Below, in pieces: positions 34,240-47,115 of a stretch of DNA of 64,000 nucleotides. Numbering within the stretch: the stretch's first letter is position 1; each line of letters begins with the position of its first letter. Made by a program: the position numbers and the translations under genes. Origin of the DNA: Globodera rostochiensis (lineage: Eukaryota > Nematoda > Chromadorea > Rhabditida > Heteroderidae). The notes under the pieces are model-generated. The model made no database searches, had not been told where the DNA came from, and worked only from the letters and a program-made list of their open reading frames with translations. The stretch lies in assembly GCA_018350325.1 (NCBI GenBank), contig JAEVLN010000031.1, positions 62,001 to 126,000 of the forward strand. Direction: 5' to 3'.

Positions 34240-35230
34240 ACGAATTTACTTAATCCAATTATTTTGATTTAATAAACTTAATATAATTAAAACAGGCATT
34301 ATAAAATAAAGTCAGCAATATAAATTTTAAGAAAAAAGATAATTAAATTAATCGTAGTTCACTGATTTGTGAGTTTGAATGTATCATCAACTTCAACACT
34401 AAAATAAAATTATCAGTGCTAAATCAGCAATAATTCAACACGCCTTTTAAGGCATAATTAATTTGATTATTTGGTTGAAAATGCCTTGGTCTATTTATAA
34501 AAGCTTTTCCCAAATTTAAAAAATTTTATTAAAGTGATATTTTAAATAATGTTTCTTTTAAATTATTTGGATTTTGAAATGTATTAAATAAATTATTTAT
34601 AAACATAAATTTATATCTGTGAGGTTCCTACTCCAGAAAATTCTACATCTGCTTAAACAACAACAAAAACAATTAAATGTAAATAAAAAGGGTAATATGC
34701 ACCTAATAAAACTTCAATAAACTAAAATTAAAGTAGTAAATGATTCTTATTTAATCAATCATAGTTTGAACAATAAATCAAATATTAGCTTAAAGCTCTA
34801 AATGTTTTACTTTTAAACCCGATTTTAACACTAAAAATTTCAATGCATGTGGCTCACATTGGCTTGTTTAAATTTAAAATTAACCACTTATTTGATAAGT
34901 CTATTTTTAAGTTAATTAATCAAATTTAAATTATGTTCTTTCAGTGACCAAAAATCCACAATATTAGAGGGCAATAACATGCCCGTAATCACCTTATCAT
35001 CATATACTGTTTTAATTCTGTATTTATAAAAACAACAAAAAATTTTTAAAATAACAATTCTTAAGCAAAACATTCGAAGACAAGTTGTCGAAGACAAGTT
35101 GGTCCGCCTTCAAAACAATTGATTGAAATCATATAATAAAGTAGACGAATAAGAAATAATAATTTTATATTCTAAATATATTTTTAAATTATTTAAAAAA
35201 CCAAATAATAATTAGTGCTGCTTATCAAAA
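34240..35230. other. A-rich stretch, no convincing coding island
   Basis: Only weak patches, at 34430-34510 and 35070-35110 (GAAGACAAGTTG twice within 20 bp). Probably IES or intergenic. Confidence 0.35.
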
Positions 35231-35235
35231 CCAAG

Positions 35236-35400
35236 GAAGGAGTGAGTTCGGCTATGAGAAGACAGGTTGATTTATTGGATTTAATATTATTGTGCTAAAC
35301 TGGCTTGTCAGGGTACAGACTTGGCGCAAGATCTCCACTTTTACACTATTGAACAAACCATTCAAGAAGCAGTCAAATACACGAGAAATATTTCTTTCTT
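35236..35400 (+). CDS. Gene E, two MDSs joined by pointer CAGG
   Basis: Island 35236-35266 ends at CAGG (35263-35266) and the next starts at CAGG (35309-35312). Joined, the frame is KEGVSSAMRRQGTDLAQDLH then FYTIEQTIQEAVKYTRN, free of conventional stops and strongly amphipathic. Reading straight through without excision is also open under the altered code. First clear member of a plus block reaching 39.5 kb. Confidence 0.52.
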
Positions 35401-35734
35401 TATATGAAGGTTTACAAATTGCACAGGAACATATAAGATATAATTATTTACATATAGTATATATAATAAATAGTATTTAAACTAAATCAGAAAAGGCAAT
35501 TCATTTTATAAATATTTTTATTTTTTATGTATTCTTGCGTTTAAAAATTAATTAATTACAAATTCATATTATAACAAAGGAAAAATAAAAAAAATTTTAT
35601 TTGAAATAAAAAATGTTAAAGGATTTTCAATTTTTCAAGACTACTTAAATTATTTAACTCTACTTACAAAAATAAATTATAATTTTTAAATAACAAAACT
35701 ATAAAAATAAATTTTAAAGTTTAGGCAAATCGTT

Positions 35735-35830
35735 CTATGATGGCGCGGCAGACAAAAGGCACGCCAAGGCATGAAAAACTGATTCATTATGATGGGAATT
35801 AATCTCACGAAAATGGGAGCGTTTAACTCA
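35735..35830 (+). CDS. Gene E, putative MDS
   Basis: Competing plus frames: MARQTKGTPRHEKLIHYDG and FYDGAADKRHAKA. Undecided. Confidence 0.35.
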
Positions 35831-36639
35831 AATAAAAAAATTTAATTACTAAACAAATTAATGATTAAGTTATATATAGCGTTTGGTTTAATTTCATATA
35901 GGTATTAAAGTCAATACATTGATAAAATTTATGACACTGCTTATAACAAAATATTAAATAAAATTATGAGCGTAGATGCTAAAAAAAACATGTACAAAAT
36001 AAAAACAAAAATATATTTTCATTTAGTACTTTAGTTATAATTGTATTACAGAATTATTGAATAAATAAAAAGGATTTAAATTAGATAAATATTATTAGAA
36101 ATGACAACGTAATAAGCACAACATGCAAACCATAAACTCTTATTAAAATTGTTAATAAAGCTGAGTAATTAGCACTATAAATTGTAACTGTGTAATATAG
36201 TTTGGCCAACTCAAAGTTTGACAAAAATTAAAATCACTTAAATAAAAAATTTCCCATATAATGTAAAAAGCGCGACAAATACTTAACGTTATAATTAATT
36301 GGTATTTAACATGTTTATTAAATTATACAATAAAAACACAAGATTACATAAAAAGTTTATAAAATAGCTTCTATATAAAATTGAGCTGTTCTAGAAAAAA
36401 ACATTCAAACGACACCTTCTTGACAAGTTGTCGACAGATTAATCTGTGCGTTGTTTGACATGGCGCATTGCATATGTGCGTTAAAAATAAATCATTTACA
36501 GTAAAAAATCGAGGGACACAAAAGCTACAATAATCGTTACCACGTAAAAGAAACCCACCATTGTTTCTACATAAATGGTTTTTTTGTATTATAAGCAATA
36601 ATGTCATATTTTATATGAGTATGCGTTTTCTAAACCTGC

Positions 36640-36692
36640 CGGTAACACCCGCCGCTCGTTAAAGGGTCAGAGACGCAAAAAATAATAATAAA
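36640..36692 (+). CDS. Gene E, putative MDS, basic
   Basis: The plus frame KPAGNTRRSLKGQRRKK is free of stops. Confidence 0.38.
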
Positions 36693-37017
36693 TTAAAGGA
36701 AAGAATTAATATGTATGAATATATTATATACATAATTTGAAATTTTAAATTTTCGCCTATCTCGGGATACTAAATAAACACAAGCTACTTTAAATATGAT
36801 ATTAAAGATTACAAGTTGAAAGATTGAAAGAACGAAAAAAGAATTCATCTAAATATTTTAATTTATTTATTTGTCTGAGATAAATTATTACGCTCTGTAA
36901 TCTCTTTGTTTTCATTATTCTTGTTAACAATTGATAATTTTATAAATTAATTTGAACGTTTAAATTGAGTTCTAACGCAAAAAAAAAAAATTATTTTATT
37001 AAATGGATATTTAAGGG

Positions 37018-37160
37018 GCAAAACTCAATGCCTTGTTCCCAAGCGCTCTCACGCGGGGCAGCTGCGGGCTGTTTAAATTTGAAATATTCATAAATCCGAA
37101 TTTACAAAATTTAAAAACTTGCCACTTGGCATGCAGCCGTTCCAAAGGAAAAAGAAAATT
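37018..37160 (+). CDS. Gene E, two MDSs joined by pointer GCAGC
   Basis: GCAGC at 37058-37062 recurs at 37133-37137. The joined frame reads AKLNALFPSALTRGSRSKGK with no conventional stop. Confidence 0.48.
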
Positions 37161-37850
37161 TGGCTATATAATATTTTTACTAATTTTTACTCATTAGCTG
37201 AAAATGTGAATATATAATTTTTTTTGGCTTGCGTGCATAATTTATTTTGTAATTATTTCTTCGTTTCTATCAATTAATTATCAAACTAATTTTTAAAACT
37301 GCAAAGAGAAGGGCTTCAATCCAAATACAAATTTAAATGACGAATAAAAGCCAAATTTTGGAATTTCAAAAATTTAAATGTGCTCTATAAACGGGGTCAA
37401 TGTTAAGAGCTATATATTTAAAATCAACATTAGTTTTAAAAATAAAAATCAACCTGTAAATTAAAAATACTTTAAACTTTCATTAACACTAAATGAATAT
37501 TTTATTAAAAAATTTAGTTTATTACAAAATAAAAAGCAAACGACCAAAAAAAACTCATTTGGAAGATAAGAAAATGAGAACATTTATTTAACAAAAAAAA
37601 TATTTTAAAATAAATACTGTGAATATAAATAAGATAAAGAATGAAAAAGTACCGCGACACAATACAGAAATACAGAGATGGAACATATAACAGTTCAAGT
37701 GTTTTTAAACTGATTAAATAAGACTAAAAATTAATTATAATTTCAAGGCAAAATGCACGTAAAACTCGAAAAAATGGTTTTTATAATTCAATTTTTATTT
37801 TAGTATTTATTTTTTCTTCGAATGGTTTTTACAAATAAATTTGATTAGAC

Positions 37851-37956
37851 GTAATCTGCCAGTTGTCGTAGCAATGGTAGCATGGATGGCGTTTATTTAC
37901 AAGGAAGTACGCAATGCACGAGAGAAAATGGATAACGATTTACCAAACTCAACTTA
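37851..37956 (+). CDS. Gene E, MDS with a membrane segment
   Basis: The plus frame RNLPVVVAMVAWMAFIYKEV then RNAREKMDNDLPNST is free of stops. It shows a hydrophobic stretch of about 14 residues followed by a charged helix, as in a single-pass membrane anchor. Confidence 0.52.
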
Positions 37957-38197
37957 AAATTTAACTTTAAAAAATGTCATTTATTATTTAAATCCAACGT
38001 CTTAAATTTATTAAAGAGCCCTTAAATAAAAGTGATCATTGCCTTAAAATGGTATGGAAATCGGTTAAATGCTTAATATTAATTAGATGAATGAGTCAAA
38101 TATAAAAATGCCCTAAGGAAGTGAATTTGTAATTAATTAATTTTTATTAATTTTAATGATTTTAATGATTTTTATATATTTTTTCTTTGTTTATGCA

Positions 38198-38278
38198 GCA
38201 GTCGTCAAGCTCTGTCCTTTTAGTTCGACATTAAATCGGACGTTGCAAACAATCCAGTCACGGCGAACCGAATGCTAA
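38198..38278 (+). CDS. Gene E, putative MDS
   Basis: The plus frame AVVKLCPFSSTLNRTLQTIQ then SRRTEC is free of stops. Confidence 0.42.
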   Translation, partial: AVVKLCPFSSTLNRTLQTIQSRRTEC

Positions 38279-38397
38279 CGTTAATAAATACAAATGTGCG
38301 AATTATCGTGTTTTCAATTAATAACAAAAAGATGCATTTGTTAATGAAAATTTACGCATTTCCACTCAAAATGCTGAGAAAAACAGTTATTTTAAAA

Positions 38398-38500
38398 CAC
38401 TAATTGGCTCAATCAACGTGTTAAGACCAATTTCTGAGTTGAATCATAACATTCCTTTCACCTTCAACCCAATATTATTTGTTTTCAAATATGAATATTA
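38398..38500 (+). CDS. Gene E, MDS
   Basis: The plus frame TLIGSINVLRPISELNHNIP then FTFNPILFVFKYEY is free of stops over about 100 bp. Confidence 0.48.
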
Positions 38501-39178
38501 AATTCCGACATAGGAAACAAAATCAAAAAAAGAAAAGAAAATCTTTCATTAAAGCTAAAAACTCATACTTCCTTAATAACAGTCAAGTTGTTAATAATTA
38601 GATAATGTGCAATAAAAAAAAAGTAAAAGGTAAAGAAGCGAAACATAATAAAATTTATATTTTTAAAGAAGCAGTGACAAATATTTGGAGATTAACAATA
38701 TTTACGTATGTTTTAGTTAAAATAAATTTATAAAATTTTGTAATTGTTGCTAACGCATTTATTGTAACATATTTGGCAGAGGCAAAATATAAGTAAGATG
38801 TAATTACCAAAAATCCAAAATTACACAATATTCACAAAAAAATTTCAATTCGCGAATTATCATTTGCAAGCGTGCAAGTAAGAAAATGGACAAAGAACGC
38901 CAACAGATGGAATAACCGAGCGAGTTGCATGAAATGTTTATAAAAATAGAAGTTATTAAATCTAATATTAAATCTTTCCTTCAATTTTAGTTCCATAAGA
39001 AAATTTAAACAAGAAATGAAGCTGAAACAAAATCAAAATAAATAAATAAATTTGTTTGGAACGCTAAATCTTTGATTGTTTCAAATTTTCTTTAAAATAG
39101 CAACAACAAAACCCCTATTTTCAAAATAAAAAATAAAATAAATTTCATTGTTCGTCGGTTTAAAAAAACTGTTAAATA

Positions 39179-39303
39179 TTGGACCCCGATGTGCTGTACG
39201 ATAATTGGAGGCAGGAGAAGATGAATTAATTTATACCACTAATGCTAAAATTATCAGTCTTCAACCTGACCGCGGACGTCCATCACAACTGAATGTAATG
39301 TAA
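39179..39303 (+). CDS. Gene E, MDS
   Basis: The plus frame IGPRCAVR-TAA-LEAGEDELIYTTNAK then IISLQPDRGRPSQLNVM uses one TAA as Gln; acidic-rich and well composed. Confidence 0.5.
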
Positions 39304-39416
39304 TCAAAAAGCAAAAATTAAAATTAAATTTTCAACATAAAAAAGCATTTTCCTTCGCCATTTGCGAGATAATATAATATTAATTAAAAATACACCATCT
39401 TTACATGCCACGCAAA

Positions 39417-39520
39417 TATAAGTATTATCGACAATTAGTCCGGCACGAGTCATTTCCAGACATTGAAGATGATTGCTGAATCCGACTCAGCAGACCTAAA
39501 TATCCGCGATTTAGTTAGAA
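39417..39520 (+). CDS. Gene E, last clear MDS
   Basis: The plus frame KYYRQLVRHESFPDIEDDC then TGA (Trp) IRLSRPKYPRF. Skew reverses right after it; the next island is on the other strand. Confidence 0.48.
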
Positions 39521-39689
39521 TATATTTTTTTAATTTCGTATATTTGTAGAAAAGACATTGGAGTTTTGAATAATTTATTTTCATTTTTCTTAGTATCTTT
39601 GCGTAATAATTTAATGGTTTAAAAATAATTAATTTTTACTTTTAAAAACGCGGGTTTTTAAAAGCTGTTTTTATGCGTAATATTTAGCG

Positions 39690-39811
39690 TAAACGACTCC
39701 AGTGCGGGAAAGGAGGGCACCCCTCGGGAGCCAATGTGAGCAGGATTTTAGGGGCCAGGCAGGTGCTTCACATACAACTTTTCCACTGACTGATCGATTT
39801 TATGCGGTTAC
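39690..39811 (-). CDS. Putative MDS, convergent with gene E
   Basis: The minus frame HKIDQSVEKLYVKHLPGP-TAA-NPAHIGSRGVPSFPALESF reads one TAA as Gln. A very GC-rich island in a T-rich block. Confidence 0.48.
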
Positions 39812-41537
39812 CAACAAACTTCAATGTTTCACTTAGTCGAATATACAATTATTTATAAATTCTTTTTTTGAAAAATATTATTCTATTTTTTTCTCCCGGC
39901 GCAGGCATGTTTCATTAATCCTTATAATCATTTTTTGTTTAAAAAATATTAAATTTTAATCAGCGTATTATTTCTAGAACTGGTGCTTAATAATCTCATT
40001 TAATTAATGAATTGTTGCAAACGAAATTATTTTAAAATTTAGTCATTTATTGAATTGAAAAGCACAACTTATTTATTTGTAAAAATTCTTAGTATTTTAT
40101 TTTAATAATATCTTTAAATATTAGTTGATTTTCAAATGTTTTAGAAAGATCAAATGTCTTCATTTAAGCTTCGCTCATTATCACTAAAGCTAATTTCAAA
40201 ATAATTGCACCAAAGAAATAAGTAATTGAAAATAATATTTTAAAAAGAAACAATGAATTAAACATAAAAAGTTTTGATCCAAACTTATTTATATTTTCGG
40301 CATCTTTATTACTAAAAGAATTTTAAAAAGCTTTTTTAATTAGTTCTTTACGTCGTTTTATAGTTTTTTGAACTAAATTTATGGTTGCTTTTTTTTAATT
40401 AAATTGTTAATGAAGGTTGTTTGTCTACCAATCACTTATAAAGGCGTATAAATTTTTTGAACGCAATAATTTCAAATGTTTTTTATTATTTAGATTTTTT
40501 GTTTATTTTATTTCTTTTTGACATTTGTGTCCCATCATTGTACTCTTCTTGCATGTGTACTAAAAACAATATTTTTATTTTATAATTGCTGTAATTATTA
40601 TTACTTTATTATTTACGGAATTAGTTATTGATTTATTCTATAATAGATTTAATGTTAGGAAATGTTAACAAAGTTGTGTCACCCAATAACATGTGAGCAT
40701 GCATACTTAATATATAAAAGTTTGTTTTGTCATTATCGTTAAACACGATCTTAAATAAATATAAGATGTTAATAAATATTTTGGTGTGCTATTGAGGCAT
40801 TTTATTTTTCTCATAAGAAGAATTTTTTCTCATTTATATTTTTATCTTGTTTAAATGCTACTTGATTTAATGATTTAATATTTCAAAACCATGATCTTGT
40901 CTCACAATTTTATAAAATTTATATTTTGCTTTATCATAAATTACAAATTATTTACGCTTTTTTCCAGCAGCTACCTTTTTTTTGCAAATTTTTGAATATT
41001 TTGATGTGATTAAATTTTACACAGCTGTTTCTCTGGCGTTATGCTTTATATTCGTGCAATAAGCACAAAAATTTCTTCATACTCCTTCTCCAACTATTGA
41101 ACTAGGAACAATAAATATTTCGCTTGTTATAATCAGTTTAATAATTTTTTCACCGTTATTTTTCCAATAGAATATTTAAATAAATATTTTATCAAAGATT
41201 CGTAATTGTTTTTTATTATAAAAAATTTTCAAATTAATGTTGTGGCGTGATTTTGCTTTATATATAAGTATAAGAGGAAATACGGTATGTCTTAAGATGA
41301 AATAAAAAGTTAAATACAACAATATTTTTGAACAGTTACATTTTTGTTTTTTAACTTTTTGGTTTGTTTTTGTGCTGCCAATTAAGAGGCTCCTGGCTTT
41401 CTTTAATACGCTCACAGTTTTACTTTGACCCATTAATTAACGATGATGTTCATTAATTTACAGTTGACATATTAGATGGTTATTTTTAATATTTCATCAT
41501 AAGTATGTGCATTTAACTGCGCCTGGAACATTCAAGC

Positions 41538-41663
41538 ATTGCGCGAGTGTCTTGATTCCTCGACAAGGTTATACGGTTTACGACGCTCGACTCAAAAACC
41601 CAATGGCAAATATTCATTTCGTATTTGCATCGAGAAAATACTATAATCTGCGCAGACCCTATG
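41538..41663 (+). CDS. MDS in the palindrome loop, paralogue of 18375-18504
   Basis: In one frame, with the 20 bases before it, it reads TAPGTFKHCASVLIPRQGYT then VYDARLKNPMANIHFVFASR and KYYNLRRPYEL, free of stops. In another it reads RECLDSSTRLYGLRRSTQKP. The copy in gene D keeps each frame only in part because of indels. It starts about 20 bp inside the loop. Confidence 0.55.
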
Positions 41664-41939
41664 AACTCAACTTTAAAAACAAATAAATTATTACTTTTAA
41701 AAAAGTTTAGGATCAGATCTTTTTCCCAACTTCTTTAAAACAAAAGGTTTCTCAATATTAGTCCTTAAAAATGATCCAGAAATTCGCATATAACCCAAGC
41801 AGCGCGCTAAAAAACGTGTTTAATTATTTAATTTGTAAATGCAATAAAACAGTAGTACAATTCAATTAAATATAATGTTTTGTTAATATTATACGAATTT
41901 CAAATATTTACTTAAACAATATTTTACTTATACGGTGTT

Positions 41940-42515
41940 CTGGTACGGCGGCCGCTACACATGTCCACACTAAAGCAAAATACATATTGCATGGGTTTAT
42001 TTAAATCTAAATCAAATTGCAATGCCTAAATACATATATATTAACTAAATAATGAACATTATTGTATTTTTTGAAAGTATGACTATTCCCGTCAATAATT
42101 CAGAAAAATATTTTAAATTTAATAAATATATTTTTTATGGAACTTCATAATAAATTACAAACAATAATAGTTCAAATAGATAATAAATATAGTTTATATT
42201 TGTAGCATATGTATGTTTGCTAATTTAGAAATACTAAATATTGGGAGCCTAACAAAGCTATTCATAACGAACTTCGTGTGGATGCATCTAGACTTTCCAA
42301 CCATAATGATCGATTCTTGAAGGCAAAACAACCAAATAAAATTGGAAAATAACGTTGAAACTAATTTGGTTTTACTTTATGACGCTACAATTGTTGAAAA
42401 TAAAAACAGCTACTATTACAAAAGATTAATATAAAAATTATTTACTAAAATTGGTGGAAAATAATTGGCACTTGTGATGCATCGACCGACCAGTTCAACT
42501 ATATTCAAATCTAAC
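41940..42515 (+). CDS. Putative MDS cluster in the palindrome loop
   Basis: Plus frames: GTAAATHVHTKAKYILHGF (41945-42000), ELRVDASRLSNHNDRFLKAK then QPNKIGK (42270-42348) and TCDASTDQFNYIQ (42475-42513). All are free of conventional stops. No pointers tested successfully. Confidence 0.42.
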
Positions 42516-44082
42516 AATAATTATTCGCAGTTGCATGTAAAAAATGTCGAAATAGGCTCAAAAATGCATATATTTTATTTATTTTTTAAAGATGTAAATA
42601 GTTAATCACTTTTTATAAATGTTATTAAACTTGGATTTTTATAATTTATTAAAGCAAATATGGCCTTGTCTTATCAACAGTTCAGGAATTAATAAAAATA
42701 TAAAATAATAACCATTCATTTTATCTTTTAAAAATAACAATACAAAATAATTAAAGGTTGTTTTGTTAAATGCACATACTTATGATGAAATATTAAAAAT
42801 AACCATCTAATATGTCAACTGTAAATTAATGAACATCATCGTTAATTAATGGGTCAAAGTAAAACTGTGAGCGTATTAAAGAAAGCCAGGAGCCTCTTAA
42901 TTGGCAACACAAAAACAAACCAAAAAGTTTAAAAACAAAAATGTAACTGTTCAAAAATATTGTTGTATTTAACTTTTTATTCATCTTAAGACATACCGTA
43001 TTTCCTCTTATACTTATATATAAAGCAAAATTACGCCACAACATTAATTTGAAAACTTTTATAATAAAAAACAATTACGAATCTTTGATAAAATATTTAT
43101 TTAAATATTCTATTGGAAAAATAACGGTGAAAAAATTATTAAACTGATTATAACAAGCGAAATATTTATTGTTCCTAGTTCAATAGTTGGAGAAGGAGTA
43201 TGAAGAAATTTTTGTGCTTATTGCACGAATATAAAGCATAACGCCAGAGAAACAGCTGTGTAAAATTTAATCACATCAAAATATTCAAAAATTTGCAAAA
43301 AAAAAAGGTAGCTGCTGGAAAAAAGCGTAAATAATTTGTAATTTATGATAAAGCAAAATATAAATTTTATAAAATTGTGAGACAAGATCATGGTTTTGAA
43401 ATATTAAATCATTAAATCAAGTAGCATTTAAACAAGATAAAAATATAAATGAGAAAAAATTCTTCTTATGAGAAAAATAAAATGCCTCAATAGCACACCA
43501 AAATATTTATTAACATCTTATATTTATTAAGATCGTGTTTAACGATAATGACAAAACAAACTTTTATATATTAAGTATGCATGCTCACATGTTATTGGGT
43601 GACACAACTTTGTTAACATTTCCTAACATTAAATCTATTATAGAATAAATCAATAACTAATTCCGTAAATAATAAAGTAATAATAATTACAGCAATTATA
43701 AAATAAAAATATTGTTTTTTAGTACACATGCAAGAAGAGTACAATGATGGGACACAAATGTCAAAAAGAAATAAAATAAACAAAAAATCTAAATAATAAA
43801 AACATTTGAAATTATTGCGTTCAAAAAATTTATACGCCTTTATAAGTGATTGGTAGACAAACAACCTTCATTAACAATTTAATTAAAAAAAAGCAACCAT
43901 AAATTTAGTTCAAAAAACTATAAAACGACGTAAAGAACTAATTAAAAAAGCTTTTTAAAATTCTTTTAGTAATAAAGATGCCGAAAATATAAATAAGTTT
44001 GGATCAAAACGTTTTATGTTTAATTCATTGTTTCTTTTTTAAAGTTTTATTTTCAATTACTTATTTCTTTGGTGCAATATTT

Positions 44083-45685
44083 TTTCTAAATAAATTTTAA
44101 ACAAAAATTAAAAAAGATTATAATTTTATATACAAAAAAATTAAATAGTTTTTTGAACAACCACACGGCGGGATTGTTGTTGTGTTAAAATAAATTAAAA
44201 TAAAATATTGTTTTTAATAGTCTACGGAACTTTTGAGTTTTATAAAAACAAGTAATTATTTTGTTATTCAAATTAGAAAAGTTTCCAATGCTCAATTATA
44301 CATAATTCAAGTACATTTAATTATTTGTATATATTTTTATATAGTGAATTTGTTCATATAAAACTTTTTATTTATAAACACTCGATTTGTCATGTGATTT
44401 GTTGCCCATCGTGTTGTTCACTCCATGCAATGCTTATTGAGAGTTTTTTATATAAATAATTAATATTCGAGTTGTTCATTTCCAATTATTTGTTGTTGAT
44501 ATTAAAATTGTTTATTTGTGCTCTTCTGCCAGCGTGAGCTAGTGTTTATAAATTAAATAATAAATAATGTAATTATTTATGTTCAAAGCAAATCTTTTTT
44601 TAGATGCTTACTGGATTTAAATTTGACTTAATTTTATTTAAATTTTATACATTTAATATTAAGCTTCCGAGAATAATGATAATATTGTTTTTACATATTT
44701 TTGTAGACTAATTTTCCACAAGACAAGTAATCAAAGTTTCATTTTTTAAAGTACATGTTAAGTTGTATGTATATATAATAACCTCTTTAAAACCAATGCT
44801 GAACTGACCATAATGTTAATTTGTATTTTTAAAGAATTTCGTTATGTTGTGAATTTTTTTAGGTTTATGAATTATGTCCATTAACTGATGAATAAAATGT
44901 TGTGCTCATTCCAGCACCTTTTTTTAAATCGAATTTACTGTTTTTAACTGGATTAAAACATATATTTAGTGTAGCAGCTGGCGCTCTTCTTATTTGCTTG
45001 TCTTGTCAATTTTTAATGCATAAAACGTCCTTTCATTTATTTTTAAATTTTAAACATTATGCATATTTTTATCATAAAATAAGTCCATGTATAATAAATA
45101 GTTTAAATTTTTACTTTTATGTTTTGACTTGCGTATTTTCACAAGCTTATTGGTCGTTGTTGTCAAACACTTTTTTGAGGTGATGTTATTTCATCATTTA
45201 TTTCGGGGGATTTGAAAATTATTGAATAAGTTCACTAATCATTTTTATCAAAATTAATTTTAGATTTGAATTTTTTTACTCTAGTATATCACAAATTTAT
45301 GGAAGAGAAGTAATTTTTTATATTTAATACATTGATTTATTCATACATCTGTTCACGTTCACAAAACATTAGAATTAATGCATGGTAGCGTTGTTAATTT
45401 GCTCATAAATGTTTTATCATTAATATATATATTACCAAATTAATTTTAAATGTTTAAAAATTAAAACTCATTTAGATTATTACTAAGGAAATTGCTTAAT
45501 AAGAAATTTATGATAGATCACATTTATTTTTTTCTATTTTTTGATTTTGTCAACTGACTTTTTAAAATAATAAAATGCGTTGTACATGATAGAGCAAAAG
45601 AACTTGCTGAAAGTACGCCAAAATTTTGAGTAGCTTTAATGTTAAAAATTTATGGCCATTAGACTTTTCATATTTATATTTCTCA
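44083..45685. other. T-rich stretch with weak minus-coding patches
   Basis: Patches at 44155-44180, 44400-44440, 44520-44545, 44900-45010 and 45375-45400 are slightly GC-richer. None gives a decisive frame. Confidence 0.3.
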
Positions 45686-45871
45686 TCACTTTTCGTTATG
45701 ACTAACCATTCTCGCGTTTAATTCGAATTTGATTACCATCCTGATAGTGAATTGCTGCAATCTATAATTATAATATTCTTTTAATGTTTTACCGTTAGTT
45801 CGTATTTTTAATTTTGCTGAATTATAAACATTATAATTGACTTTAAAACGAAGATTATTGAAAATTAGCAC
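45686..45871 (-). CDS. Minus-strand coding island, 61 codons
   Basis: Open under the standard code; basic (NSAKLKIRTNGKTLKEYYNY; IRMVIKFELNARMVSHNEK). First clear island from the left in a minus block reaching 62 kb. Confidence 0.42.
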   Translation of the reverse strand: MLIFNNLRFKVNYNVYNSAKLKIRTNGKTLKEYYNYRLQQFTIRMVIKFELNARMVSHNEK

Positions 45872-46380
45872 TATTTTTTACCAAAATAGCTTTGATTAAA
45901 ATAATAAAATTTTATTTGTATATCTATCTAATCAATAAATATAAATTAGTACAGTAAGTTTTACCTTTAAATTACGTGAATAATATTTAGCATGTTTTGT
46001 ATTATAGTTAAATATGGGATTTATGTTAATATTTAAATAATATTTATGATTAAATTTAATATGCTTCATGTTCATTTTTGTTCGTTTAAAAAAAAAATCC
46101 GCCAACCAAATAGAATAATACATTTTCTTAAATGTTCTTGAGAATGGTAAATTTGAGAACTATTGATGAATGTTTTTTTTAAATGAACTAAACACTAAGA
46201 TGATAGTTTGATTTAAAACTTTAATAATTATTAATTAACAATGATTTCCTTGACACTGTCTAAACTCGTGCATTATTTAATATTAATTAGATTTAAATTG
46301 ATTAGTTTCTTTTGTTAATGCTATTCTGTTATAAAAATTAAGCTCAGCTGTATTTTGTTTTCTATTTAATAAATTAACTT

Positions 46381-46501
46381 AATTTCAATTTATGTCTAGA
46401 GCTAGGCTTTGAACAATCGTTTCAAGGAAATTAATTGTCTCTAAAATGTGGGTGCTCTATTAATGCTCCACAGTCCACTCTATTTCTTTCTGATGGGCAA
46501 C
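46381..46501 (-). CDS. MDS, helical
   Basis: The minus frame VAHQKEIEWTVEH-TAA-TAG-STHILETINFLETIVQSLALD has two adjacent stop codons read as Gln-Gln inside a convincing amphipathic sequence. Confidence 0.52.
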
Positions 46502-47115
46502 CGATTTTTTTTTGTTGATTCAAATGGCTCATTATGAGAGTTTTTTAAAATTATATAATTTGATTTTTTTTTATGTTCTTAGTTGTAAGTATTGCTTTGC
46601 ATTTTGAAAGTTATTTTCAATTAAGCCGATTATTGAAAGTGATCAATATGTTAATGAAATTTATTTATTTAAGCTTCATCTGTTTTGCAATATTGTATTT
46701 ATTTCTTTGTTAAAAGCAGTTATATTTATATCATTAATTGTCTTGTTAGTGTCCGATAAGTGCGTATTATTAATAAAAGCTTTATGCCAGGGGTTAAAAC
46801 TTTATTCAATCTCTATTCAACACAACCGCTTTTTTTTATTACTTTAATGAATGTTTTGCTTCAACTACACTCCAAAATTTTTAAATTTTATATTATTTTT
46901 AAATTTTGGCATTTTATTATTTTTTAAATATACTCCATATTCCGAGAATAATAGGTAAAGTGTAACTGTTTTGTTTTAGAACTAAAATTTTATTTTAGAT
47001 TTCAAAACGACCACATAAAAGTGTTTATGGTAAAAATATAATTTTGGATATTGTTTTAATTTATAAAATTCAATTTTCGAATAATTTTTTATCTGCTTAG
47101 TAACTAAAAAAATAT

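Larger units (their letters stand above)
40205..44082. repeat. 3.9-kb inverted repeat: 1.3-kb arms, 1.25-kb loop
   Basis: Left arm 40205-41517, right arm 42765-44082. Checked by eye along several hundred bases; the arms differ only by scattered single-base changes or indels (for example TGCTGCC against TGTTGCC, and five against six A). The arms are AT-rich without GC islands, so they look like IES or a long-TIR mobile element. The loop carries coding islands. No transposase recognised and no clear target duplication. Confidence 0.9.
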
